Positions 43,419 through 52,610 of a stretch of DNA of 64,000 nt are shown one piece after another; position 1 is the stretch's first letter, and each line of letters starts with the position of its first letter. The position numbers were made by a program, and so were the translations under genes. The stretch comes from CAMCXE01 sp046347475 (GTDB lineage: Bacteria; Pseudomonadota; Gammaproteobacteria; Pseudomonadales; Cellvibrionaceae): contig JAXMGD010000004.1 in NCBI GenBank assembly GCA_046347475.1, positions 248,001 through 312,000 of the forward strand, read 5' to 3'. The notes beneath the pieces were generated by a model. That model saw nothing but the letters and a program-made list of their open reading frames with translations, was not told the DNA's origin and did not search any database.

Positions 43419-45411
43419 GTACGGTAATTTCGCTCTAATCATCGCCTTAACTCTAGCGATTTGCCTATCAGTCGTGCCTATGGCCGGCAGTTTTACCGGC
43501 CGCGTTTTGTGGATGTCCGCCGCTCGACCATTGGCCGTTGGCCAATTTGTGTTTACCACCATTGCCTTTTGCATTTTGACTTATTGTTTTGTAGTGGGCG
43601 ACTTTTCCGTTAAATATGTCGCCACCAACTCTAACAGTTTGTTACCCACCTACTACAAAGTAAGTGCCGTTTGGGGCGGCCACGAGGGCTCTCTTTTATT
43701 ATGGGCTCTGGTGTTATGTGCCTGGACCCTCGCAGTGGCAACTTTTTCTAAACAGTTACCGCTCGATGTTTTAGCCCGCGTGTTATCCGTTATGGGCGTC
43801 ATAGGCGTGGGCTTTTTATCCTTCATGCTCATCACGTCCAATCCGTTTACTCGCAATTTACCGGGGGTGCCGAATGAAGGCGGCGATTTGAATCCGCTGC
43901 TGCAAGATTTTGGGTTAATTATTCACCCACCCATGTTGTACATGGGTTATGTAGGATTTTCAGTGGTATTTGCCTTTGCCATAGCGGCACTGATTGGCGG
44001 CCGCTTGGATGCGTCCTGGGCGCGCTGGTCAAGACCCTGGACAAATATGGCCTGGGCGTTTTTAACTCTAGGTATTGCGCTTGGCAGTTGGTGGGCTTAT
44101 TACGAATTAGGCTGGGGCGGCTGGTGGTTTTGGGATCCGGTAGAAAATGCCTCGTTTATGCCCTGGCTGGTGGGCACAGCATTAATCCACTCTTTGGCGG
44201 TTACAGAAAAACGCGGCGTATTTAAAAGCTGGACTATTTTGCTCGCTATATTTGCTTTCTCATTAAGCCTTTTGGGTACCTTTTTGGTTCGCTCAGGGGT
44301 TTTAACATCGGTTCATTCATTTGCGGCGGACCCAGCACGCGGCACCTTTGTTTTGGTATTTCTAGGCATCGTAGTCGGCAGCTCTCTATTGTTGTACGCC
44401 TTCAGAGTACCTGAATTTCGCGCTCTACCTACTTATACCTGGCTCTCGCGGGAAACATTTTTGTTGTTTAACAACATCATATTTGTCATAGCGGCCGTGT
44501 GTGTTTTATTTGGCACTTTGTATCCGATCTTAGCGGATTTTATCGCTGGCGCTAAAATTTCAGTCGGCCCGCCTTGGTTTAATATATTTTTTGCACCGCT
44601 CATGTCGATTATTGCAGTGCTGTCTGGCATAGGAGTATTTCTTAACTGGAAGAAAACCGCGACCAATAAGCTGTCACCCTTAATTGCCACCTTTGGGTTG
44701 AGTTTATTGATAGGCCTGTGCAGCCCCTTATTTGGCGAAAAATATCACTGGGGCGCCGCGCTGGTGGCAACACTTGGAGCCTGGGTCATTTTATCGACGC
44801 TGGCGCATGTTGTTACAAAAGTCCGGCAAACACGCAGCGGCATTTCTGTGGGTTTAAGTAAATTAAGCCTGAGTTATTGGGGCATGGTGATTGCGCATAT
44901 CGGATTTGCTTGGTCGCTGATGGGTGCTGGGCTGGCCACCATTTACACAGAACAACGCGATTTACGCCTGGCCTACCAACAAAAAGTTGAGCTGGGTGGT
45001 TACGAATTCGAACTGAAAGACGTAGCCAATACTCGCGGCCCTAATTACACAGCTGAAACCGGTGATATTCAGGTGTATAAAAATGGTGCTGTGTATACCC
45101 GCCTTCACCCTGAAAATCGTCAATATTTATCCGGCGGTAACAAAATGACAGAGGCGGCAATAGATGCGGGCTTTACCCGCGATTTATACGTCGCCTTAGG
45201 GGAAAAGCTGGACACGAATGCTTGGGCCATACGTGTACATTACAAACCTTTTGTACGATGGATTTGGCTAGGCGCTTTGTTTATGGCTCTAGGCGGCACA
45301 CTCGCCATCATCGATAAACGCTATCGCCTAAAAGTAACAGCCAATGCGGACAAGAGTGTTGCGCAAACCGGTTCAATGGGAATCCCCAGACAAGCTAAGG
45401 AATCAGTATGA
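43408..45411 (+). CDS. ccmF: Cytochrome c heme lyase subunit CcmF
   Basis: 667 residues with about 15 membrane segments. The heme-interaction motif ELGWGGWWFWDPVENASFMPWL is present, as is HPPMLYMGYVGFSVVFAFA. It attaches heme to apocytochrome c. The start overlaps ccmE. In well-known systems it acts with CcmH and CcmI, which are not encoded next to it here. Confidence 0.95.
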   Translation: MIPEYGNFALIIALTLAICLSVVPMAGSFTGRVLWMSAARPLAVGQFVFTTIAFCILTYCFVVGDFSVKYVATNSNSLLPTYYKVSAVWGGHEGSLLLWALVLCAWTLAVATFSKQLPLDVLARVLSVMGVIGVGFLSFMLITSNPFTRNLPGVPNEGGDLNPLLQDFGLIIHPPMLYMGYVGFSVVFAFAIAALIGGRLDASWARWSRPWTNMAWAFLTLGIALGSWWAYYELGWGGWWFWDPVENASFMPWLVGTALIHSLAVTEKRGVFKSWTILLAIFAFSLSLLGTFLVRSGVLTSVHSFAADPARGTFVLVFLGIVVGSSLLLYAFRVPEFRALPTYTWLSRETFLLFNNIIFVIAAVCVLFGTLYPILADFIAGAKISVGPPWFNIFFAPLMSIIAVLSGIGVFLNWKKTATNKLSPLIATFGLSLLIGLCSPLFGEKYHWGAALVATLGAWVILSTLAHVVTKVRQTRSGISVGLSKLSLSYWGMVIAHIGFAWSLMGAGLATIYTEQRDLRLAYQQKVELGGYEFELKDVANTRGPNYTAETGDIQVYKNGAVYTRLHPENRQYLSGGNKMTEAAIDAGFTRDLYVALGEKLDTNAWAIRVHYKPFVRWIWLGALFMALGGTLAIIDKRYRLKVTANADKSVAQTGSMGIPRQAKESV

Positions 45412-45932
45412 AGCGGTTGCGATTATTCATTCCTTTAATTGTTTTTGTATTTCTCTCGGCCTTACTTTATTGGGGCATGTCACGCAACCCCGATGAATTA
45501 CCCTCGGTACTGATTGGCAAGCCACTACCTGAGTTCGCGCTAGCGAGTTTACAAAATCCAACCCAGACTATCACCAAAGCACAGGTGGTAACCGGCCAGC
45601 CTCTTATTTTAAATGTCTGGGCTAGTTGGTGCCCAACCTGTAAAGATGAGCACCCGTTTTTAAATAAATTATCAGCCAAGGGAGTTAAAATCGTCGGCAT
45701 CAACTACAAAGATGATCCCGATGCAGCCAAAGCAATTTTGGCGCAGTTAAATGACCCCTACACAGTTAATCTGCTAGACCCCGATGGAAAACTGGGCATA
45801 GATTTAGGTGTATATGGCGCACCCGAATCATTTATTGTTGATGCCAATGGTGTCATTGTGGATAAAGTAGTAGGTGCAATTAATGAGCAAATTTGGCAAC
45901 AACAGGTTGCCAAATATTTTAATCGCCAATAG
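45408..45932 (+). CDS. ccmG: Thiol:disulfide interchange protein CcmG (DsbE)
   Basis: 174 residues. An N-terminal anchor helix is followed by a thioredoxin fold with WASWCPTCKDEHPFL as its CxxC and GVYGAPESFIVDANG. It reduces apocytochrome c Cys pairs in the periplasm. The start overlaps ccmF by four bases. The next gene, two bases downstream, is not ccmH. Confidence 0.93.
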   Translation: MKRLRLFIPLIVFVFLSALLYWGMSRNPDELPSVLIGKPLPEFALASLQNPTQTITKAQVVTGQPLILNVWASWCPTCKDEHPFLNKLSAKGVKIVGINYKDDPDAAKAILAQLNDPYTVNLLDPDGKLGIDLGVYGAPESFIVDANGVIVDKVVGAINEQIWQQQVAKYFNRQ

Positions 45933-45934
45933 TC

Positions 45935-46450
45935 ATGCTTTTTACATCCAGCCGCAGGCCCAGATTAGTTGATGTGTTTGGCGCCCTACTCTGCACCCTG
46001 TGCGTATCAGCTATGGCGGATAATGCCGTGCAAATCGGCCCCAGCCTCAACACCCTCACGCAAATTCAGGGTGCCTGGCGCAATGCATGCCACCGCGTCG
46101 GAATTAAAGAATCTGCAGGCTTTAGACAAGACTACTTGAACATTAATTTCACTCATTTTGAGTTTGTCGCCAAAGTCTATACAGACGCCAACTGTGTACA
46201 CTTGGTTACTCAGTGGCCCGCAACCTATAAATTTGTATTGGGGGATCAAGTAGTTTTGCCCCATCAGGACAAGGCTTTTTTATTGGGTATGACGGAAGAA
46301 TCTGACCCTGCTGATGCCTGGCTCATTTCACCTCTTAATCTACTGAGTTATAAAGCCGGGCAACTCTACTTTGGACGAGAAAGTCTTTTAGGCCCCAGCA
46401 GCACTCAACTCACCTCCCTTGACTTAGATCTCTTCTTTAGCCGCCGTTAA
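45935..46450 (+). CDS. Uncharacterised exported protein after ccmG
   Basis: 171 residues, not recognised. A hydrophobic N-terminal segment ending CVSAMADNA looks like a signal peptide with a cleavage site near residue 28. The mature part has two cysteines (NACHRV, DANCVHL) and no CxxC, so it is not CcmH. Its start is two bases after ccmG, so it is probably co-transcribed with the cytochrome c genes. It is unlike known CcmH or CcmI. A periplasmic role in cytochrome c maturation is possible, by position only. Confidence 0.6.
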   Translation: MLFTSSRRPRLVDVFGALLCTLCVSAMADNAVQIGPSLNTLTQIQGAWRNACHRVGIKESAGFRQDYLNINFTHFEFVAKVYTDANCVHLVTQWPATYKFVLGDQVVLPHQDKAFLLGMTEESDPADAWLISPLNLLSYKAGQLYFGRESLLGPSSTQLTSLDLDLFFSRR

Positions 46451-46455
46451 TTATT

Positions 46456-47472
46456 ATGCCAAAATCAATTTTTTTCCCCGAATGGGCTAACACCCGTGCC
46501 ATTACAGTCGCCTGGCCATTTCCCGCAAGCGATTGGAACGGGAATTTAGCTCAGGCGCAACTGTGTTATGCCAATATGGTGGCAGCGTTTTCCTGCGTTG
46601 TACCAGTTTGGCTCTTGGTACACCCCAGCGTGCCGTTAAATTCCGTCACATCAAGTTTGCGCGCAGCACAAACTAATTTGGCTCAGGTTGAACTTATTCA
46701 CTCAATTAATTACAACGACACCTGGCTGCGGGATTACGGCCCCCTATCCTGTAGCTCAGGCTACATTCAATTTGAATTTAATGGTTGGGGAGGTAAATAT
46801 GCCGCTCCCGATGATAATCAGGTACCGACCCAACTCGCCGCCTGGTTAGGCCAAACACCAAAAGCCTGTTCGCTGATATGTGAAGGTGGTGGGCTTGAAA
46901 CCAATGGCGAAATTTTATTAGTCAATCAAGATTGTATTGTCGATGATGCGCGCAACCCTGGCTCCACCTGCGAGTCTATGGCGGATATGTTGCGCGAGTG
47001 GTTAGGTGTGACTGAGATTGAATGGCTACAAGGAATTCAATTAACTGGCGATGATACGGATGGCCATATAGATACCATCGCTCGTTTTGTAGCACCTGAT
47101 GTTATCGTTTATTCGGGAAAAAATCCTCAGCACCCAGACGCCGAAGCGTTGAACCGATTAGACGCACAAATTAATAGCATCGCCCAGCGACGCAATTGGC
47201 AGGTATTTGCACTCCCAACACCACAATACAACAGCCTCCTTGATGGCCGCTTACTCCCGGCCACCTATGCAAATTTTCTAATCTGCAATCAAACTATTTT
47301 TGTTCCTGTATATGGTTTGCCTGAAGACGAGCAGGCATTAGCAGTATTGGCTACCGCCTGCCCTGATTCGACCCTGATTCCTATTCGCTGTGAGGCCTTA
47401 TTGGAGCAACATGGCAGCCTACACTGCGCCACCATGCAAATTATTAATCTTGAAACCCCCGGGAGTTTTTAA
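46456..47472 (+). CDS. aguA: Agmatine deiminase
   Basis: 338 residues of the guanidino-group modifying fold. Motifs: NDTWLRDYGPLS, FNGWGGKY, EGGGLETNGEILLV, DTDGHIDTIARF, and the catalytic-Cys region GSLHCATMQI. It converts agmatine to N-carbamoylputrescine and ammonia. It is directly upstream of aguB, forming the plant-type putrescine route from arginine. The ATG is at 46456, six bases after the preceding gene. Confidence 0.95.
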   Translation: MPKSIFFPEWANTRAITVAWPFPASDWNGNLAQAQLCYANMVAAFSCVVPVWLLVHPSVPLNSVTSSLRAAQTNLAQVELIHSINYNDTWLRDYGPLSCSSGYIQFEFNGWGGKYAAPDDNQVPTQLAAWLGQTPKACSLICEGGGLETNGEILLVNQDCIVDDARNPGSTCESMADMLREWLGVTEIEWLQGIQLTGDDTDGHIDTIARFVAPDVIVYSGKNPQHPDAEALNRLDAQINSIAQRRNWQVFALPTPQYNSLLDGRLLPATYANFLICNQTIFVPVYGLPEDEQALAVLATACPDSTLIPIRCEALLEQHGSLHCATMQIINLETPGSF

Positions 47473-47473
47473 T

Positions 47474-48397
47474 ATGGCAAACGCCAATTTTATCGCCGCC
47501 GTTATACAACAAGCGATTGAGGGCAATGATAAGTCTGCCAATCTGGATAAAACCGAACACCTTATTCGTGATGCCGTGGAAAAAGGCGCCGAATTAATTG
47601 TGTTGCAAGAGTTGCACGCCACTCAATATTTTTGCCAAGAAGAGAACACTGATTATTTCGACATGGCCGAATCTCTCGATGGCTACACCTATACTCGCTG
47701 TGCGCAATTGGCCGAAGAGCTCGATATTGTTTTAGTTATTTCCCAATTCGAGCGGCGGGCAGCCGGTATTTACCACAATACGGCTCAAGTAATTGACGGC
47801 GCCGAAGGGCGTGTGGGCATTTTCCGTAAAATGCACATACCTGATGACCCAGGATTTTACGAGAAATTTTATTTTACACCTGGCGATGCCGACGGCGAAT
47901 TGGCGGGCTTTAAACCCGTGCAAACTCGCTTAGGAAAACTCGGAGTATTAATTTGTTGGGATCAATGGTACCCGGAAGCCGCCCGTTTGATGGCGCTTGC
48001 AGGTGCTGATGTATTAATTTACCCCACTGCTATTGGTTGGAATCCAGACGACACTGAAGCCGAGCAAGAGCGCCAGCGCGACGCCTGGGTGACGATTCAG
48101 CGGGCCCATGCCGTAGCCAACGGCACCCCTGTTTTAGTGGCCAATCGCACAGGTTTTGAAGGCTCGCCCCTGAGCGATGCGGCAGGCATTGAGTTTTGGG
48201 GCACCAGTTTTATTTGTGGCCCGCAAGGAGAATTTCTTGTGCTCGCGGATTCAGAAAGCCAGGGGGTGTTCTGTGCGGAGATTAATCTTCAGCAATCTGA
48301 GACCGTGCGGCGAATTTGGCCTTATTTTCGCGATCGCCGCGTAGATGCTTACCAAGGTCTGACCCGCCGCTGGCTGGGTGATAAGTCCTTCAACTAA
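47474..48397 (+). CDS. aguB: N-carbamoylputrescine amidase
   Basis: 307 residues. The nitrilase triad is visible as Glu in LQELHATQYF, Lys in RKMHIPDDPGFYEKFYF and Cys in LICWDQWYPEAARL. It produces putrescine, CO2 and ammonia. ATG 47474 has a GGGAG site within the aguA end. The upstream extension of the frame is inside aguA and is ignored. It completes the aguA-aguB pair. Confidence 0.95.
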   Translation: MANANFIAAVIQQAIEGNDKSANLDKTEHLIRDAVEKGAELIVLQELHATQYFCQEENTDYFDMAESLDGYTYTRCAQLAEELDIVLVISQFERRAAGIYHNTAQVIDGAEGRVGIFRKMHIPDDPGFYEKFYFTPGDADGELAGFKPVQTRLGKLGVLICWDQWYPEAARLMALAGADVLIYPTAIGWNPDDTEAEQERQRDAWVTIQRAHAVANGTPVLVANRTGFEGSPLSDAAGIEFWGTSFICGPQGEFLVLADSESQGVFCAEINLQQSETVRRIWPYFRDRRVDAYQGLTRRWLGDKSFN

Positions 48398-48547
48398 ACA
48401 CGCTCAGGTGCCAGCGACAAAAAGCTGGCCTTTAAATTATCAGCTAGACTGAATTATTTTAGCTGCGCCGCAGCATCGATGTGCTAGAATCCTTTTAAGG
48501 TGCGCCGTCCCTGGCGTATTTGTGCGGTTTGGCTTAAGGGGATTGTT

Positions 48548-49849
48548 ATGTTGTATTACGCCTATGAACTCAATCACGCAGCACTCGCTCCACTGAGGGA
48601 AGCCGCGGGCTTCGGTAAAAAAATCCTCGAATCGCCGCTTAATCCTTTTGCGCAAACCTTTGGTGGGCGCACCGTCGCAGCGGCTTTTGATCTGTTTGAA
48701 TCCATGACGCGCCGCTATGGCAAACCCCTGTGGCGCCTACACGAAACTACCGTGAATGGATTTCCTGTTCCCATCAAGGACAGAGCCATCTGGCAGCGGC
48801 CTTTCTGCCAACTCATTCATTTTGAACGGGACAAAAATGCCCTGCTCAAAGCCCGCGGCAAAGTGCAGGCAGACCCTCGCGTACTGATTATTGCGCCGCT
48901 CTCCGGTCACTACGCAACTCTACTGCGCCGCACCGTTGAATCGTTCTTGCCAGACCACGAAGTGTATGTTTCCGACTGGGCCGATGCTCGTGAAGTCCCC
49001 GTAATTAACGGTAAATTCGATTTAAACGACTACATCGATTACGTTATAGATATGTTGCATGTAGTAGGCCCTAACGCAAATGTGATCGGTATTTGCCAAC
49101 CTGGACCACCGGTTCTAGCCGCTGTCTCGCTTATGTCTGAGGCAGGCGATCCTGATTTACCAGCCACCATGACATTTATGGGCTCGCCCATAGATCCGCG
49201 CGAATCCCCCACCGTACCCAACAAAATTGCCATGGAACGCTCCTACGACTGGTTCAAAGATAACGCTATCTACACCGTACCCTTCCCCAATCGTGGCGTA
49301 ATGCGCCGTGTGTATCCCGGTTTCCTGCAGCTCGGTGGATTTATTTCCATGAATCAGGAGCGGCACGTCAACGCCCACAAGGATTATTTCAATCATTTAG
49401 TGGAAGGTGATTGTGATAGCGTGCAAAAACATCGGGAATTCTACGATGAGTATTTAGCGGTGTTAGATTTAACGGCTGAATTTTATTTACAGACCATTCG
49501 TGACGTTTTCCAAGATTTTAAATTGCCCAAGCGGGAATTGGTTCACCGCGGTCGACTGGTAAAACCTGAAGCCATTAAGTCAGTTGCACTTATGACAGTG
49601 GAAGGTGAAAACGATGATATTTCCGGTATAGGCCAAACCCAAGCGGCCCATGACCTCTGCATTAACATCCCCAACTCCATGAAAATCGACTACATTCAGC
49701 CCGGCGTAGGCCATTACGGTGTATTTAGCGGCACTCGCTACCGCACGGAAATTCAACCGCGTATGCGCGAATTTTATCTCAACTTCTTTAATCGCGAACG
49801 GGAAGCTCAGTTTCAGCAGGACAACCCCCATTTAATTCACAGCAGCTAA
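48548..49849 (+). CDS. phaZ: Intracellular polyhydroxyalkanoate depolymerase
   Basis: 433 residues of the PhaZ1-type intracellular PHB depolymerase family. The alpha/beta hydrolase nucleophile is a Cys (GICQPGPP), at residue 183 by my count, which agrees with the active Cys described for Ralstonia PhaZ1. No signal peptide. It mobilises stored PHA granules. ATG 48548 has a GGGG site. The gene implies PHA storage in this organism; no phaC is nearby. A strong hairpin follows at 49901. Confidence 0.9.
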   Translation: MLYYAYELNHAALAPLREAAGFGKKILESPLNPFAQTFGGRTVAAAFDLFESMTRRYGKPLWRLHETTVNGFPVPIKDRAIWQRPFCQLIHFERDKNALLKARGKVQADPRVLIIAPLSGHYATLLRRTVESFLPDHEVYVSDWADAREVPVINGKFDLNDYIDYVIDMLHVVGPNANVIGICQPGPPVLAAVSLMSEAGDPDLPATMTFMGSPIDPRESPTVPNKIAMERSYDWFKDNAIYTVPFPNRGVMRRVYPGFLQLGGFISMNQERHVNAHKDYFNHLVEGDCDSVQKHREFYDEYLAVLDLTAEFYLQTIRDVFQDFKLPKRELVHRGRLVKPEAIKSVALMTVEGENDDISGIGQTQAAHDLCINIPNSMKIDYIQPGVGHYGVFSGTRYRTEIQPRMREFYLNFFNREREAQFQQDNPHLIHSS

Positions 49850-49900
49850 TCTTTCCTAGATATACGTAGGCACTTGACCCTAATCAAAACCCATCACACT

Positions 49901-49939
49901 GTGACTCCTATACTTAAGGTGTAGGAGTCGCTTTTGTTT
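49901..49939 (+). terminator. Intrinsic terminator after phaZ
   Basis: A 13-pair stem from 49901 (GTGACTCCTATAC) pairs with the 49919-49931 segment (GTGTAGGAGTCGC), with two G-U pairs, a five-base loop and then TTTTGTTTT. A good terminator, 50 bp past the stop. Confidence 0.8.
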
Positions 49940-50061
49940 TAACAGCCAAAACTCGCCAAGGGCTTTTGCCGTTATCTATCTCTAAACACTAACTCCTGCA
50001 TCCACAGAGCCAGCACCCACTGGCTTATTTAGCTTGCCAACCCTGATTGGAGCACCTGTGC

Positions 50062-50190
50062 ATGTATTTAGATGATGTGGTTGTATCTGGAATTATTATC
50101 TTGGTTTTAACCTGTGTATTTCTGGGTGGTGTCGGCTGGTTTGTGCGCAAACATATGATTGAAGATGCAAAATCAAGTGGTGAGCAATAA
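50062..50190 (+). CDS. Small single-helix membrane peptide (42 residues)
   Basis: A short frame with GGAG nine bases before its ATG. The sequence has one hydrophobic helix (VVSGIIILVLTCVFLGGVGWFV) followed by a charged tail (RKHMIEDAKSSGEQ), a pattern like small DUF3149-like or respiratory-accessory peptides, but I cannot assign it. It follows the phaZ terminator with its own apparent start. Likely membrane-located, N-out/C-in orientation by the positive-inside rule (RKH after the helix). Confidence 0.6.
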   Translation: MYLDDVVVSGIIILVLTCVFLGGVGWFVRKHMIEDAKSSGEQ

Positions 50191-50516
50191 TTGCTTTTAT
50201 AGATTACCCGCCGATTATTAACAGCAGGAAGGTGTTTTTCTTGTCGTTTAAGTGAAAAGCGATTACCTAGCACGACACACCAAACAATGCTGAATTATTG
50301 TGTCTTTGTCCTACCGCAACCTGAATATATTTTTTTAAGCAGAGCTAGCGGCGGATTAAACCGCCGTTACTGCTTGCTCACCCGCATCGTCAACCTCGCA
50401 TAAAAGCCTGGCAGGTTAAGAATTCACTTTATTACCCAGGCTAGGAGCAACATATCGCTAGCTGATTCGATAGAATCGGTTTAAATCAGGTGTCGGGCGT
50501 CCCTGCCTTCGATATT
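50191..50516. other. 326-bp gap downstream of the small peptide and SGNH lipoprotein
   Basis: Convergent 3' ends. Holds a hairpin (CGGCGG, six bases, CCGCCG; about 50348-50365) that is a possible remnant of family 2 and a GATTC/GAATC hairpin near 50464. No T-tract after either on the minus strand. No gene visible. Confidence 0.5.
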
Positions 50517-51884
50517 CTAATTAAATAATTTCAAGTCAATGGCTTCAGCCATAACCTTGTAGCCATTTTCATTGGGATGCAGGTGGTCGCCTGAATCGAC
50601 TGAATTTAATAGCCGCGACTGATTATTGGGGTCACGCATAACTAAGTCAAAATCGATCACCGCATCGAATTTACCACTGGTGCGAATCCAATTATTGACT
50701 TTTTTGCGTGCCGCTTCACGATCGGCATTGTCGTAGGAGGAGCCCCCAAAGGGCAAAATGGTCGCTCCATAGGCCAACAAACCTTTGCCATGAGCTTTAT
50801 CCACCATCTGCTCGAAATTAGTAATTAAATCGTTAGCAACCGCGCCTGCGCTGGCAGAATTGCCTAAATCATTTACCCCTTCGAGAATAATCATCCACTG
50901 CACACCCGTCTGCTGGATAATATCGTGGTCAAAACGCTGGTTACCTGCAGGCCCCAGGCAGGCTTTAAGTACGCAATTACCACCCACACCATGATTTAAC
51001 ACACCCACATCTTGGGTGCTCGCAACCGCCTGTAAACGCCGCGCTAATTCATCTGGCCAGCGATTTTGTTTATCCGTGCCCGACCCGCGCCCATCGGTAA
51101 TTGAATCGCCTAAAATCGCTACGGCCCCACTGGTATCGGCGGCCTCTACATCCAACGCGGAAATTATGTACCAATGTTCTGTTTTGGTTGCGCTGGTTAA
51201 ATTTGCACTGGTGACTGCATTACCGGTTTGGATATAGGAACTCGTGCGAGACCCCGGATGGCCGGTAACGTCCTGTGGCACAGTACCAAATTGTATGCTG
51301 ATAGCTAGCCGCGCTCGCGCAGGGACACTAAATCCTAATGCATCTGACACCACTGCACCCTTAGCAGGAATAGTCACTTCAGATTTACCCGAGAAGCTCA
51401 GCGCCTTGCTACTGGCCGCATCAATACTGCTAGCACTAATAGAGTTGGCAATGTTTACGGCTTTAATAGTTAGAGGGGAATTGCTGTATTCATTGGAAAA
51501 CCGCAAACGCAGTTTTTCACCACCGATAGAAACCTGTATCACTTGCCGCAGGGTGTTATTGCTCAAGCCTGGGGATGGCGGGCGATTATCCGTCTCGACT
51601 AATTGCTGAGAGGTTGCCCAAGTACCCACCCAGACTTTGCTCTGCGCAATTCCGCTACTTGAAGCGCTTGAGCTGGACGAACTTGATGAACTGCTCGAAC
51701 TACTCGAACTACTCGAACTACTCGAACTACTTGAGCTAGAAGATGTACTAGAACTTGACGAACTAGACGATGAGGACGAACTGGAAGAGCTAGACGAACT
51801 CGACGAACCCGTATTTTCTCCGCCACATCCAGATAAAACGCACAAAGCCGCAAGCACAAGACTTAAAGAGCAAAATGATTTCAT
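50517..51884 (-). CDS. Poly-serine lipoprotein, SGNH/GDSL hydrolase
   Basis: 455 residues. A lipobox (VLSGCGG) marks a lipoprotein; residues about 26-75 are serine-rich; then a N-terminal beta domain of about 150 residues and the SGNH domain. Blocks: GDSITDGRG (block I), GVGGN (II), EGVNDLG (III) and GDHLHPNENGY (V). This fits outer-membrane esterases that remove acyl groups from polysaccharides. The substrate is unknown. The linker DNA has four exact 9-bp repeats. The start ATG at 51884 places the lipobox correctly. Confidence 0.85.
   Translation of the reverse strand: MKSFCSLSLVLAALCVLSGCGGENTGSSSSSSSSSSSSSSSSSSSSTSSSSSSSSSSSSSSSSSSSSSSSSSSASSSGIAQSKVWVGTWATSQQLVETDNRPPSPGLSNNTLRQVIQVSIGGEKLRLRFSNEYSNSPLTIKAVNIANSISASSIDAASSKALSFSGKSEVTIPAKGAVVSDALGFSVPARARLAISIQFGTVPQDVTGHPGSRTSSYIQTGNAVTSANLTSATKTEHWYIISALDVEAADTSGAVAILGDSITDGRGSGTDKQNRWPDELARRLQAVASTQDVGVLNHGVGGNCVLKACLGPAGNQRFDHDIIQQTGVQWMIILEGVNDLGNSASAGAVANDLITNFEQMVDKAHGKGLLAYGATILPFGGSSYDNADREAARKKVNNWIRTSGKFDAVIDFDLVMRDPNNQSRLLNSVDSGDHLHPNENGYKVMAEAIDLKLFN
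51694..51729. repeat. Four tandem 9-bp repeats in the serine linker
   Basis: CTCGAACTA repeated four times without change. Each unit encodes three serines on the minus strand, so slippage would change linker length without breaking the frame. Confidence 0.85.
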
Positions 51885-52148
51885 AGTGTCACCGAATAAT
51901 TATGTAATAGGCAGTGAGCCCGCTGAACCAAAACATGAACACCAGAGCATCATTCAGCTGGCCTAACAACACCACAATAAATAAAAATCTAAAGTAGGAG
52001 AGTTTTTTAATTCAGAATTTTGATGAGTTGCAAGCAGCGCAGTAATCGCAGGGCCAGCAGAATCTATCTTCATCCTAGATACCTCGGTTAATTCCTACTG
52101 CGCCATCTAAGGTTCGGATCTAAACACCTATTTCAACAGCATACCTAA

Positions 52149-52287
52149 CAGCTTGTTGAAATGCGTTGGCGGCGACGGTATGGCAAGGCAAATTTAGGAA
52201 AAAATCGATGTTTACACCTAGTAAATGAGGATTTATTAGCCGAATTTAACGCCGCCAGACCTAGCAAGGTAGTATTTCAACAAGCTG
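52149..52287. repeat. Palindromic repeat family 3, full copy with CTAA flanks
   Basis: 139 bp from CAGCTTGTTGAAAT to ATTTCAACAAGCTG, a perfect 14-base terminal inverted repeat. CTAA directly flanks both sides (52145-52148 and 52288-52291), a likely target duplication. It carries no open frame and so is MITE-like. A truncated copy is at 13165-13265. Confidence 0.8.
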
Positions 52288-52328
52288 CTAATTGTTTGTA
52301 GGATTATTACTGATTCTGTGCTCGGCGA

Positions 52329-52454
52329 ATGGAAGCAATACACAATTTAATTAAATCACTGCACCAAAAACCCCGCTGGGTTATTTACCAAATGGTGCCA
52401 TTGGAAAATGGTCAGACATTTAAATATCAAACGCTTAATTTGTGCTTCAGCTGA
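52329..52454 (+). CDS. Possible 41-residue frame or gene remnant
   Basis: ATG 52329 to TGA 52452-52454. The translation reads naturally (KPRWVIYQMVPLENGQTFKY) but has no clear ribosome binding site. It lies between two repeat elements, so it may be a fragment left by rearrangement. Not recognised. Confidence 0.2.
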   Translation: MEAIHNLIKSLHQKPRWVIYQMVPLENGQTFKYQTLNLCFS

Positions 52455-52527
52455 TAAAGAGAATGATCAATCGGACGGCGTTTAGCGCCAAGCCAATAAG
52501 CGCTGTAGCGGTGGCGAACTTTGGGCA

Positions 52528-52610
52528 TACTCCCTAGGCATTAGCAATGAATACACATCTTTTCAGACACGCAGTGAATACACCTCATTGCTTCCATACA
52601 GCTAGTAAGC
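52528..52610. repeat. Palindromic repeat family 1, copy 3 (internally deleted)
   Basis: CTAGGCATTAGCAATGAATACACATC matches copy 1 closely, then CAGACACGCAGTG. It then jumps to the outer right arm of copy 1 (ATTGCTTCCATACAGCTAGTA), leaving out the central hairpin. A shortened derivative. Confidence 0.65.

Noticed and set aside
45935..46450. CcmH
   Set aside because: Expected at this place, but no LRCxxC motif or CcmH topology is present; the two cysteines are far apart.
51637..51966. Plus-strand acidic frame opposite the SGNH lipoprotein linker
   Set aside because: The same artefact: the serine-codon repeat read backward gives Glu/Leu.
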